A DNA stretch of 64,000 bases from Isoetes taiwanensis (lineage: Eukaryota; Streptophyta; Lycopodiopsida; Isoetales; Isoetaceae). The notes below the pieces were generated by a model. The model saw only the letters and a list, made by a program, of their open reading frames with translations, ran no database searches and had not been told where the DNA came from. The DNA is taken from assembly GCA_021234155.1 (NCBI GenBank), contig JAJEKV010000251.1, forward strand, positions 124,001 to 188,000. Direction: 5' to 3'. Position numbers and translations under genes: made by a program. Positions within the stretch are counted from its first letter, which is position 1. The number at the start of each line of letters is the position of its first letter. Of the stretch, positions 22,626-34,649 are shown one piece after another.

Positions 22626-25600
22626 TCAAGCAACAACTTGAATACAATAGTTCGGTACCTCTTTTGTTTGGATTCGTCTCAAGTGGCTTGTGTTGCCACC
22701 TTCGTTTCCTGAACGAAGGGTAATATTTGCTGCCGTTCTCACTTGTTCTCCCAACGCAATAGCTGAGATATTGGACCTTCGAACAGCATCCTCAAACAAA
22801 CTACTAACAATATTGCGCATACGGTCATGATGGTTTAGGCAATAAACTCTTGTAGCAAGAGGCTGAGGAACACTTATGCCTGTCGAACAAATTGAATGAT
22901 TACTTCTAAGTTATGGTTGCCCAAAGAACATTCGCAAAATGCCATTACCCTTGAAAACCCGAAGGGCTTCCAGGTGGAGTAATTTACAAACGAAAACTCT
23001 GTAATCCATCAGGAATGACGGGAAATAAAGCCCCACTTGCAAATGCTCTTATCATTATTGCTGCAAGTAAATTGAGTAGGATGCTTTTGGGCTTTTTTTG
23101 TATTATTAGTGCCTATTTCGAGCTTATGTTGATCTCCGTTAATCACATGTATCATTAGAATTCTAACATCAAATCACGCGATAGTCTATATGCATTACAT
23201 TAATGTGCATGTCACAAAATGAAAAGCATATTCTTACATGCTGAATTTTGGTGATAAGGGGTCCCGGATTCCTGCGACACAACTCCACAAGTCATAGTTA
23301 ATCCTCCATCAGTGGAGCTCCTGTAATGAAATCAAATCTTAAGGGATATGAAGAATAAATAAGTCATTGCAAAGGAAAAGGTTTGGCAGAGAAATATCTG
23401 AATCATGTCGATACAAAGTACATTAAAAAGAAAAAAGGGAATTGTCTTCAAGCCAGAGATCAAAATGCATGTTGTTCAAAAATACCATAACTCTGCAGTA
23501 ACATAAGGAGCTAAATACCTGTCTCATAAGCAAAACCAAGAATATTGCTAATTTATTGATAGCATAGGAAAGAGAGTAATCGCAACTCCAATTCCAATCT
23601 GATGCTGAGCGCGTACATTATTAGATTCCAGCATGGTAGGATTTTCTAGTAACAATAATAAGCATAAGCAGTGACTTACGGCTTAGACCATTTTGACGAC
23701 AAAATCACATTGCTGTCTTCTTTTGAGGAGCTTTGATCCAGAGCGGCATCCCCGCGCAGCGTCCCATCCATCATGACTGCAAGCAACTAAACCTTGATGT
23801 ATGATGCACTTAAGAAAATAGTCTTCCAGACATTACTGATTGTAACTAAATAAGGCATGGCATATTCAACACAGACTTGTATGATAGGCACATGCAGGCC
23901 TAGTGTTCTTGCATAGAATAAAGCTATAAATGGTTTTTTCAATTGTGAAAAGGCAATCCATAAACATCTTTTCTTTTTCCTCCGGATGCTTGGCAAATAA
24001 TCGATTCATATCGACTGCTTTACCTTACCCCTCAGCATTTTCTATTTTCTATAACCTATCCCATCAATTCTCGCTTTCCTCATCTTTTAAGCCTGACTCA
24101 AGAAAAATATCCAGGCCTTGCTTAGTTGTTTAAAAGTATAACTGTGCCTGCTTCAAACAATGCCATTGATCATTAAAGAAAAGATTTTTCAGCCGCTATG
24201 AACCTTTAAATTTGGCAAGCCTTAGCAAGTATCCTTACAAAATATGTACAATGTAACTATAAAGATGTGCAATGTTTACAATTAGAATAGGGATGCCATT
24301 AACCACTCAATCATATTGATCAGTGTGTGTCTGATTCTAATTACTTTTTTGTGTCCCATGTGTCACACATCAGCCATTTCAATATAGAGAGTAAGTTGCC
24401 ATAGCATAATGCTAAGTAGATATAGGATCCTACTATAGATCTGTTAGCACTAAATGTAACGGGCTTGCCAAGCTGGCCTCTCCGAGGCAGCTTGGAATCC
24501 TGTCCTTTTTTTTTCAATTGTTATTAACACATTTATATGGGGTGGTTAGAGCTCCTTAAATATTGAATAATTCCAATAGCCGGCATATACCCTTGGGCTA
24601 TGAAAATGATAATATAGATTTTGAATAGACATCAGTAGCTATCTACTATATGTGTAAAAATGTACAATACCTCTGGAGTTTGCCATAGCTGTCTTATGCA
24701 GCCGTCCTCCATTGGAGGCAAAGGAGCTAGAACTATTGATGGTTCCTAGAATACAAAAATCCATGGCTCAAAATAACAATACATCAAAAGGCAATAACAT
24801 TTCTTGTAGAAAAACCAAAGAAACATGTGTAGGCTTCTATATCATGGTTACATCTACTGATAATCTTAACATTTAATATTTAGATCCATTAATATGGCAC
24901 TAACTCACCCTTAGTTGCTCTTCCATTAATTGATTCAGGTTTTAGTGGATGGCTGCCAACCAATGCTCCTACATACTCCTCTGTGACAGCATCTTCCCCT
25001 TCTTGAGAATGGAGCCTTCCAAAATCTGCTACTTATCCCGGTTAAGCTAACATGAAATTTAAAATTCTTTTAACAAAGCAAAAGAGCGTGCCACTATCAA
25101 CCTACTGCGGGCTAGCAGTCCCTATAAGAGGCATATATCATCAGCACCATAACAATGGAACTACTACGCTTGACAAATTGACTTAAAATGGCACTACCCT
25201 TCATTTTGTGATTCTTCAGAAAATATAGTGGGGACATTGTGCTGATCTTCCCTACTCGTAGACAAATCAAGCACCAAGAAAACAGAGAATGGGGAAGTGT
25301 GACACATATAGGATAGCCAAACAGCTGGTGCCAATGTATTCAGACAAATTATTACTTTCTAATATACATGGTGACAAAATATTATGGAGTAAGGAGGATA
25401 CTTGCATGAGGTGATAGCAATTTATTCCGTGCTTTACGTGGTGGTTTTCTCTGTCCATTAAATCCATCACACTCAAGCCCCATATCATCTAAATTTGTTG
25501 AACACCTGCAACGTTCTGCAACAAGTAAAACAGGCCTCATGTACGTTCCTTATTACAAGAAGGCATGTAAATACAAATATCTGATGCCTGAACTGTGGTT

Positions 25601-27244
25601 TGGTGCACCCCTTCTGTCCCTTGTAGTCAGTAAGAAGAATCTTTTCTGCCCCCCTTCTCTATAGATGTTATTTCTATAGTGGCATCATGCTAAAGAGACA
25701 TCATTGCTAAAGAAGCATCATTGCTAAAGAGGCACGATTTCTATAGTTTTAAACCAAGCTTCCTGAATGTATACAAACACTAATGAGTGCTTCTGAGATG
25801 AAAGTTCAAATAAGTCTTGAAGGAATTCTAAGAAAGGGTTGTATCATAGTAGAAGACAGTCATAACCCACCCAAAGGGGAACACAAGGCAAATGTTTTTT
25901 GAACGTTACAACATCAGTATTAGTTTTTCTGTTTTGAACAAACCTGAATGTGCCGAGAATTGGCTTGCCTTGATAGGTCTCTTACAACCGTTACAAGTAA
26001 CCTACAAAAAGTACGAAATTATGTGTCATAATTCTACATAGTAAGCTCTCATTGACTTATTAAAATTGGGTTGCTGGTTGTTGAGAGTATTTGGGCTCTT
26101 CTAGGCAATCCAAACTACGGGTTAAAATTGTGAATACAACTCAAATATATACCCCAGTGTCTTGAGAGATAAATACCTCAAGACAAATTAGCAATTCTCC
26201 TAATAAATAAAACATTCTTATAAGTAAGAATCTGCTTATTTGATCAGTTTCTACAGATTTATGGAGAATGTAGTTACCAAAGAGAACCTATCTGAAAGGG
26301 GTTGATGATCAAACATATGCATATCTGCAAAAGCAGATCCAATAAATATATTAGTACCAGAAAAATAGGACGACATAAAGCACCAGTATAACGTTTAAAA
26401 GAAAGATATAATGACCCTCTTCTTCTAAAAAGTTAACTTCATCGGCTTCATCCATCTCCTTCTGCAAAGCCAGCCTTGCCGCCTTCTCTCCTGCAACATC
26501 TTCTGTATGTACAAAGATTACAGTCACATGTAAGAATCAACATGGTTAAAGGAACTCGGCAATAGGTACACCTTGCATTGTTATAAATACTCAAGCACCT
26601 TATTTCATGTCAACATGTCAAACAAACGTGCCCAATAGTGAGCCTAATCTCATCGCAAGATAATGGAAATGCCAACAAGATATACATATGATACAAGAAC
26701 TGAAAAAGCACATCCCTATCTATATTATTCACTTCATAGTCAAGCTCATATATAATTCTTCTCCCTCCATAAAAAAAACATCTGCTCCTCTGCATCTACC
26801 CCTTAGGGACATTACCAGAATTTGAGCTTGAATAATATATACATTTAGTGGATCATATCCACCACTTAGGGACAAAGGATAAGAAAGATTAAGGTTTCGA
26901 ACTTCTGGTGATTGTGCTCTATTCAGTATTTATGAAGAATAATAGCAGCAAATCTATTGCAGGAAAAAACATTGAAAATGATCTGCAATATGTATAATTT
27001 GTATTCTCAAAGTCATTCGCTTAATTTCAGGAGAGGGCACACTCCTATCCTATACCCATTTGACATTCCGAATAAATATTGCGAACAATGTAGGATCCTA
27101 ATAAACTCTGGAACAAATTTACAAAGATTACAAACCTGGGTATGGCTCAGTGGCGGTGCCTCGAACAAGCAGCTTCTCCATGACAGCCATACGCCCTCTT
27201 CCAGGCCCATATCCTCTAGATAGAAACGTGCCGGATCCGCCCAT
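22626..27244 (-). CDS. Sgf11-type zinc finger protein, 11 exons (putative SAGA-associated factor)
   Basis: Exons from the start are 27136-27244, 26416-26502, 26278-26324, 25944-26001, 25402-25515, 25198-25251, 24909-25025, 24671-24745, 23680-23776, 23238-23320 and 22626-22879. All introns are GT-AG and all phases agree, giving 364 residues. I chose ATG 27244 because the upstream codons are in frame and reach a 'GRMAVM' stretch that I recall in related plant proteins. After 'EDVAGEKAARLALQKE' and 'MHMFDHQPLSD' comes the finger CNGC-x11-HSERC, split by the exon 4/5 intron and spaced as in Sgf11/ataxin-7 fingers. A basic 'RKPPRKARNK' follows. Sgf11 fingers link SAGA's deubiquitinase to nucleosomes; that this protein does so is inference. 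The last exon could instead splice at 22659; exon 6 is the least certain. Confidence 0.82.
24468..24495. repeat. Hairpin followed by poly-T inside an intron
   Basis: CCAAGCT-G-GCCTC pairs with GAGGC-AGCTTGG around a 3-base loop, followed by a T-run at 24507. It may be the end of a small retroposed element within the intron between exons 8 and 9. Confidence 0.45.
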
Positions 27245-27705
27245 AAATTTTTATGATGATTTTGCAGATGGCAAGCAATTCAAAGTCCCAGAAAACAGAA
27301 AATCATTGGCAACTACGATCAAGCAGATTAGAATCCCAATGCTGATAGCTTTGAGCAACAAAATGAATTGCAGGTTTGATCCATCGGATCAAAATGGAGA
27401 AAGAGGATGATGCTGCAACTTCTGCCAAGATTCACGTACAGGAATCTATACAATGACCCCACATGGACAAAAAAAAAATATCATTTGTCTTCTCTATCTA
27501 TCTATATGTCTATTCGTTGTTGCACAAGAATCAACTCGTATGTGTCTGGAGTACATTCCACGTAAAGTAGTATTTTGGTTATTTTTCTACAATACGGAAA
27601 GGCACTTGTCCAAGCAAAAACGACTCAAAATATGGACACCCTTAATGTTGTGACATTGAGGCAGAACATGCCAGAATCCCTCCCACACACTTGTGAGAAT
27701 ATTCC

Positions 27706-28082
27706 ACCCCACAAAAATCCCCAATGAGATATTCACCCAGAAGGAATATCCCATGGGTTAAAGGAATCACGTCCGCAAGATTCCTCCAAGAAGTATCACT
27801 GCCAAGAAGCGAAAGAAAAGCAACCCCAGCATAGTTATAAGGGACCGGAAGGAGGGAGATGTCCAACCTTCATCATCTGACACTGAGTCAGATGATGCTT
27901 ATAGGATTCCAAATGTTCAAGCAGGTGAAAAAGCAAACTGTTACCATGGATTCAGCAAGAACTGACCAGAATATGGGAGAATTCAAAAGAGGTTTTTGTC
28001 TCAGAGTTTTTTCGAAGGGCTACAGCGTGATTATCTACCAAATAGCAGTAATACTGACCGGCTTTATGCGCTTACACATTGA
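27706..28082 (+). pseudogene. Unidentified coding remnant
   Basis: One plus frame reads like real protein: 'KIPPRSITAKKRKKSN', 'VIRDRKEGDVQPSSSDTESD', 'YRIPNVQAGEKANCYHGFSK', 'FFEGLQRDYLPNSSNTDR'. It is broken by a TAA near 27760 and a TGA near 27965, and ends with TGA at 28080. It has no start, no splice context I trust, and I do not recognise the family. It could be one exon of a decayed gene upstream of the minus-strand zinc finger gene. Confidence 0.35.
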
Positions 28083-28283
28083 AGGATCTTCCTTGCTTCA
28101 GAAAACATGGATTTTTGAGGTGAATTGCTAAAATATCTCTATTTTTTCCATATTTGATCCTGTGCCCAAGACGATAAAGCTTGGGATTGACTAAAAATTT
28201 GTTGTATGTTGTTGCTTTCAATGAAAATCCATCCCTTTGGTAAGAGGCTCCTTGCTCATTTGAGTTAAACATACAAAAATAAG

Positions 28284-28890
28284 AATAGAATAGAATAGAA
28301 TAGAATAGAATAAAGTTTTTATCGTCCACAAAGACCAATTGGCCTATGAAACCCAAACAAGAGGTGCAACAAGTGTATTACTGTCCGGGTTAAAAAAAAC
28401 CCCCTAGTTGTTTGGGGGAAAAATTGTGACAGGAATAGGTTTGCTGTCAAATAAATACAAATATATAGGGAAATATCTACTCTATATATGTTCTTATGTT
28501 TGTCGCGCTTATCCGACCGTCCGTTCGAGATCCGACGGCTCACGTGGCTTTGGGACGTATCCTACGGCCCAGATGGCTTGGGAGTTTATATATAATTTGT
28601 ATAGACGCGATCCTACGGTCCAGGTTGATTTGATCTTGATCGTCAGTCCGAGGTCCTACGGCTCACGTTGCTTTGGGACACATCCTACGGTGTACATGAC
28701 TTTGGGAATTTTCTATGCTCATGTTGCGTGAGATCTCGACCCTTGATCGAGTCCAAGATCCTACGGCCCAAGTTGAATGCTCATCCCTTAGGAGAAGGCT
28801 TTTAAAATTTTTATGTTGTGTGGGGGATTCGAACTCTGGCCATTGACCCCCCGACCCCCCATTCTAACCACTAGACCAAGCATTAATTCA
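28284..28890 (-). mobile_element. tRNA-derived SINE candidate with a LINE-like tail
   Basis: Read on the minus strand, the head has an A box 'TGGTCTAGTGG' and, about 40 bases later, a B box 'AGTTCGAATCC' in tRNA-like spacing. The body contains several spaced copies of 'CCGTAGGATC'-type motifs. The end has 'GGACGATAAAAA' and a (TTCTA)n run, the same tail as the LINE ending at 43888. No target duplication was identified, so the head and tail could come from two insertions. Confidence 0.5.
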
Positions 28891-28969
28891 ATGAACAACT
28901 TATGTTTTAAATATACTTAAGGGTAATGTTTCCCATTAAGATAAAATAGACTATAACATTCTAGCTAGT

Positions 28970-29370
28970 TCAAGAAGGTTCTAGAATGTTCTGGAAGGCT
29001 CTAGAAAGTTCTAGAACATAAGAGAATCTAGGGGGATCTAAGAAAATTCTTCCAGAAAGTTCCAAATTGTTCTAATAAGTTTTAGAACGTTCTAGAATGT
29101 AGGGGAATCTACGGGAATGTAAGGAAATCTAGGGAATCTTTATAGAATCTCTTTGAATCTCATGTAATGTAAGGGAACCTAGGGCAATCTCATAAAATCT
29201 AAATGAATCGAAGAGAATCTAAGGGGATCTTCATAGAATCTTGGAGAATCTAGGGAAATCTAATAGAATCTAGAGGGAATCTTATAAAATTTAGAGAAAT
29301 GCTCACGAACCCTCTAAGAGAACCTTGGTAGAATCTTAGAGAATCTATCAAGAGATTCCTTTACAAGAAC
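28970..29370 (+). repeat. Degenerate short-period repeat
   Basis: The first part is rich in 'TTCTAGAA' / 'GTTCTAGAA' palindromic units, the second in 'GAATCTAGGG' / 'GGGAATCT' units of about 12-16 bp. No coding potential. Confidence 0.75.
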
Positions 29371-29429
29371 TTGCACGTAGGAACATGCTAAAACTCGAAC
29401 ATGCACCGTAGGACGCATTAAATTTCTTG

Positions 29430-31490
29430 TATGTGTATACACGTATCAGGTAAGTGCCCGAGGACCGAGCTGATCTCGGCGATCCATGATCTCTTGAAGG
29501 TAGATTCCAACCTTCATACTAAGCTCGTGCTCAGCATCTCATGCAAGGGCTGGCCTAGGGCGGACCAGCTCAGCATAGCGTATCCGAATGTCATCATATG
29601 CCGGACAACTCTGAAGGGTGTAGCATTCGTCTTCCACAAATCCAACCTGGCAGCATTGGCAAAGCCTCTCCTGACGTGGCTCCCCAATACATCTCGACGT
29701 CTCAATCCAGAGATGGTGTGCACCTGTGCAGATAGAAGCAATGGATCTGCGCTTTTTCATAGGTAGATGAGTGCACAGGTAGCATTGTGGGCCCCGCTCC
29801 AACATGGGATTTATGTAGCGTTGATAATGTGATGTCTTGACCTGTTCAAGGGTGCTGGCATTCCATAGCTCATGTGTCAAGGTACTGTCTGAGAGTATGA
29901 CGATCTGTCTTCATTTGCACTCGGATGCACCTGTGCTCCTGCACATTTCATTTGGCCAACCACTGTGTTCTCTTTTCCCGTCAGCAGCCTTTTAGGCTTT
30001 TAGGCGTTGAGGCTCCATTGCCACAGTGTAAGCGAGGTTTGGGAGACGAGTATCGTCCATGTTGACCATCTTCTGGAAGTAGACGATGTGTCTGTCAAGG
30101 GTTCCCCTTTGAAGAGGCAAGAAACCCGTTTCCTGAAACTCGTTTCCTGCAACAGTATCTGGTATGGGATTGTGGACTTCACCCTCAGGGCCCATGCCAA
30201 AAAAGCTTTCTGCGCCTGCTCCAAGTCATTCCAAGTGGTGAGGGAAATCACCTGGCCCCAGACCTTGACCCCATAAAGAAGCACAGGTTCTACTAGCACC
30301 TTGAATAGGTGCGATTTGTGGGCCCAATCATATAGCTATGTCTTGTGGCTACTGTTCTGCATTGCATAGAGTGCCTTCCAACCTGTTGTGGCTCGCAGCC
30401 AAATGGAATTGTCCCAGTTCATAGCCGACGGGAACTCCACCCCCAAATATTTGTAAGCGAACACCACTTATTTTGGACACGATACGTTAGGGTTGGGGCC
30501 CTTGGCTGGCGTGCGGACGATACGATAACTACCTTGGTTTTGGCTAAGTTGACGTGCATGTCAGTCATCTAGCAAAATGTGTCCAGGGCATCGAGATGGC
30601 ATTGCATGTCTGCCTGAGTGTGTGCTAGAAGGTCCACATTATCAGCATAGATTAGCTGCCTGGTGATCTGGTGCAGGAGTTGATCCCCAGTGCCTCCATT
30701 ATCAGTGAGCCATCTCTCCAGCTGATCAATATACAGGCCAAATAGTGTGGCAGAGAGGGGCATCCCTGGCAATCCCGATACTGCTCTCGAATGGTTGGCC
30801 TGCTAGTTGCAGTCAGTCTGTGCATGTCTCATATAACCTGTACACTGCGTTCTGCAGGATGTCTAGCTGCTGCAGTCTTGTCCACAGCTTTTCCCAAGGC
30901 ACAGTATCAAAAGCCTTGGCGAAGTTTACGAAGCAGCAATACAGATCTTGTCGACGATTCCTGTTGTCCTCGACCAAAGTCTGCAGCGTGAAGATATGAT
31001 CTATGGTTTAGTCTCTCGGCCTGAATCCCGCCTGCATGAGTGCCCGCACTTCTGCTGCCTCTGCCCATCCTGTCAACTGCTGCTCGAGGATTCCAGCAAG
31101 GAGCTTCGCAAACATTGAGCTGATCATGATGGTTCGGTAATTGGCCGCGCAGTGCGAGTCTCCTGCCTTGTAGATTGGGACAACCCTGCTAGTGGTCCAT
31201 TACGGGGGAAAACCTTCCCACAATGTCTTGTTGAACATGTCGGTTCGTGCTGGTGCCATGGATGGTCCCGACCACTTGAGTAACTCCGCCTGCATGCCAT
31301 CAAGCTCTGGTGCTTTTCTATTGGCTAGACGTTGCAGCCCCTGTGCTGCCTCCGCCTCTGTGATTTCCAGCACTGGGCCATGTTAGAGAGGTAATACCGC
31401 CCGTGCACCTTCAGGGTTGTAGAGCTGCTATAGGTATTGCCCCCACTGGTCTGGAGTAATGTTTCCTGTGGGCGGCACTGGCTTTTGAGC
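29430..31490 (-). pseudogene. LINE (type A) copy, reverse transcriptase to C-terminus
   Basis: On the minus strand the order is: early reverse transcriptase; 'PWEKLWTRLQQLDILQNAVY'; 'GMPLSATLFGLYIDQLERWL'; the catalytic region 'LIYADNVDLLAHT'; 'HLDALDTFC'; 'LLYGVKVWG'; and a C-terminal Cys/His part ('CYLCTHLP', 'DECYTLQSCP'). The catalytic box reads YADN instead of YADD, a change expected to cripple the enzyme. Many stops and shifts. The 5' (endonuclease) part is absent. Confidence 0.85.
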
Positions 31491-31865
31491 ACTCTTCGCC
31501 AAAAAGTCCTGGCATGTGTCATGAACCTACGCGAAAACAAGAAAAATACGTGGAAATATGCAAGAAATATGCCACGATCAGCAAAGAATCTGATATATGA
31601 GCAGGAATCAAGAGTACAATGGTTCGAAGGCAAGCAGGAACACGAGACAGATGCCTAGAAGACTCAAGACTTGCGTTGAACTAGAATGGTTCGACAAGAA
31701 GGAGGTGCCTCCTTATATATCTAGGCCGACGGTCAGGATCGCGCCACTCCAATGGATGAGATCACGCCAAGTGTCGTGCATGCATGTAGGTTCTAGAATG
31801 TTCTAGAACCTCTTGTGAACAGCCCTGCATATGAGGAAGGCGTGAGGGAATGCCTTCGATAAGTA

Positions 31866-31945
31866 TTGGTAGTGCACTTGACAAAGGTGCTCGACTCCCA
31901 ACTAGAAGGTTGCAAGTGCAAAACTTGCTCCGAGCAACTACCCTT
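31866..31945 (+). repeat. tRNA-like segment
   Basis: GCAAG and CTTGC pair around a 7-base loop like a T arm, GCAC pairs with GTGC like a D arm, and GGTAGT at the start can pair with ACTACC at the end. The anticodon arm is poor and extra bases are present, so it is not a working tRNA. Possibly a SINE head. Confidence 0.3.
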
Positions 31946-31949
31946 TATG

Positions 31950-32540
31950 CATTCATGTGACAACCATATACGAGTATAATGCTCGTATTATATGAATACC
32001 CGTCTGGTCATCACACTATCCCGCTCCTACGACGACGACGAGTCCTCAGAGCTGCAACTGGAGCTGGAGTACTCAAACTTGGCGTATCCGGGTAACGTCA
32101 GTGAAACTCCACAACTTTATCAGGAGCATTAGTCAGATTCGCAGCAGGCTCCCAGGTTCTATCACTTGGTGAGTAACCTTCCCAATCATTGGTATGTCTT
32201 TTATGCTTAATGATAAACCTAAAAGATCTAGTGAGTTTGAGGCATTTGCAGATCTCAGTTGTGCAATGCATAGGTCCCTATGAACTTAAATCTTAAGGGA
32301 AATTTTTATGTTTGATCTGACCAGTGTAAATAGTATGCAACTGTCTATGTTCAGGCCTTATTTATGATTGTACGCTTGACCTCTACACTGTTCTCATAGG
32401 CAGATTATGATGTGCTGAGAATTCTCTGATGTGTTTTGTGGCAAATTCAGTGGTTAATACATTGTAAGATTTAGGCTTTGTTAATAATTATGTGATGAAT
32501 TCTGTGGCAAATCCAGATAATGGATTACAAGCAATTGATC
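31950..32540. other. No gene recognised
   Basis: AT-rich, unique-looking; no frame with motifs. Confidence 0.4.
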
Positions 32541-32696
32541 CAATTTCTATTGCTCAATGCGAAGCAGAAGATGAAATGCAGAAAAGCTGATGCAATTTCT
32601 ATTGCTCAATGCCAAGCAGAAGATGAAATGCAGAAAAGCTGATGCAATTTCTATTGTTCAATGCGAAGCAGAAGATGAAATGCATAAAAGCTGATG
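32541..32696 (+). repeat. Three tandem copies of a 52-bp unit
   Basis: The unit starts 'CAATTTCTATTG' and ends 'GAAAAGCTGATG'. Copies begin at 32541, 32593 and 32645 with few differences. 52 is not a multiple of three, so this is not a coding repeat. Confidence 0.93.
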
Positions 32697-33029
32697 CATA
32701 TGTGAATAAACAAGACATTGTTGGAGCTACTAGTAATACATATCAACGAAATTGAAGATAATATTGTGGCACAAAGGCTCCTCTCAGGTCTGACTAGTTT
32801 CGTTTATTGAATGCTTCTAAGAAATATGTATTTTAAATATGACAAAGCTTGAACTTCAGAACAGTTTTGTCTACTTAGTGAATAATGCTTTAGAAACGCA
32901 TTTTTGTGCATAAGGGGCTGCAACTGCTTATAGGGAAGAGCCTAATATGTTTGAATAGGATGTTGTATGAACTCAAGCCTATGGTGAACTTAAACAAAGG
33001 GAGTAATAAGAAAGCTAAGCCTTAATAGC

Positions 33030-34062
33030 ATTTGTTATGGATTTTATGCATGTATCCGTGGTGGCTTACGCTATTTGACCAAATAATAAAGATGGCGTTG
33101 TAGAAACTTGGAATCCAAAATTTCTCGAACTTCAAATTCCTCATGATCATCCATCTCGACTGGTGGTGGAGGTGGAGGTACTTGATCTGGAAATGGATTT
33201 GCCATATAGGGTTCCAATAAAGACACATGGAAAACTGGGTGAAGCGGAACTGATGGCGGAAGCTCCAGACGAAAAGCAACATCAGCAACTCGTTCAATGA
33301 TCCGATAGGGACCTAAGCGCCAGTAGTTGAGCTTGTTACAAGAGCGAGCTGTCGGCAAATCCCGACGCAATAGTCAAACAAGATCACCAATTGCAAAATG
33401 AGGAGCCGGTGGTGCTGATCTGCATGATAAAGATAACGTGCTTGGGCCTGGAGGAGATGGTGTTGAAGATCGTCCTAGAGCATGCAAAGCTTCTTGAGCC
33501 TGTCCTTGGCAATGGGATTGATTGAGTCATATTCAGGAGCAATGAAAGACCACCGAGGATGCATGCTGAAATTAATAAAGAATAGAGTCTGGCATGTGGA
33601 AGCATGGACAATTATTATAAGCAAATTTCGCCAGGGGTAGCCAATCAACCCAGTCATCCTGTTGATTATTGATGAAGCATCGCAAATACTGTTCAAGTGT
33701 TTGATTAGTGCGCTCCACCTGCCCATTAGTCTCTGGGTGATGTCCGGAAGAGGGCGAACGTTCCACATGCAAGAGTTGCAAAAGACGCTTCCAAAAGCCA
33801 ACAACAAACTGGGGGCCGCAGTCACTGACAATGTTATCTGGTAAGCCATGGAGTTGAACCATCGCTCGGAGCAAGAGAACCGCCGTGGCTTCACTGGAGA
33901 TAGAAGTGCTGCAAGAAATGAAATGCACCATCTTGGAAAAACGGTCGACGACAACAAGAATGGCGTCATGGCCTTGGGAGGATGGAAGCTCAACAATAAA
34001 ATCCACTGAAATTCTCTTCTAAAGACCGGCTGGAACTGGTAATTTAGAATCCCTCTTTTCAT
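33030..34062 (-). pseudogene. Ty3/gypsy chromovirus fragment: integrase core to chromodomain
   Basis: The minus strand gives 'MDFIVELPSSQGHDAILVVV' with the first catalytic Asp, 'NIVSDCGPQF' with the second, and 'PETNGQVERTNQTLEQYLR' with the Glu. After a frame change come a polyprotein C-terminus ('LGPYRIIERVADVAFRLELP', 'HPVFHVSLLEPY') and the start of a chromodomain, 'FEVREILDSKF...YLVK', in which the next residue (normally Trp) is a TAG stop. Chromodomains steer such elements to heterochromatin. No LTRs were seen; it is a truncated relic. Confidence 0.88.
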
Positions 34063-34289
34063 TTGTACACATATGCTTAGACTGCATCAAGAATGATTCC
34101 ACCAGATTCACACCCACTCTCCTCTGCATGGATATACTTCTTTCTACTCCTTCTAAACATGCATTAGATTGAGAAATCAATGCATGATTATTTTCCTTTT
34201 TTCTTTAGCATTGGCGTCGTTCCCTCTCAGTTTACTGTTCTCTTGTTCTTTTCTTCCTCATTACTGAGAATTTTGCCTTCCGTGCTGCT

Positions 34290-34385
34290 AGTCCAGACCC
34301 TGAATCCGATTCCATTAGTCCAGACTCTAATTCCAATTCCATTAGTCCAGACCCTAAATCTGATTCCAACGCTCTAATTCCAATT
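34290..34385 (+). repeat. About three copies of a 27-bp unit
   Basis: 'TAGTCCAGACCCTGAATCC' type units with GATTCCAT recur with substitutions. Confidence 0.75.
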
Positions 34386-34649
34386 ATCTGCCTGCCAAAT
34401 GTTAAGAAAGATTGCAATTGATTAGGCCATCTCCATAACCGGCATTTGGATCGAGCAACCTGATCTTGTCATGCTCCCATTTTGCATTTCCTTCCATTAG
34501 TTCCCATAATTAGCAATTACCATATGATTAGGAACGATTTTTACTTTGTAATTAATTAATACAGCCAAAATGTTATTTACTGCAATTTGGTAGTTCTTTA
34601 TGCCTACGTGACTCTATCTAACCACTTCTTCATCTATATTTCAAAGTAG

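Noticed and set aside
28970-29370. CRISPR-like array from regularly spaced GAATCT units
   Set aside because: Units are degenerate, without constant spacer length, in a plant nuclear context; ordinary slippage repeat.
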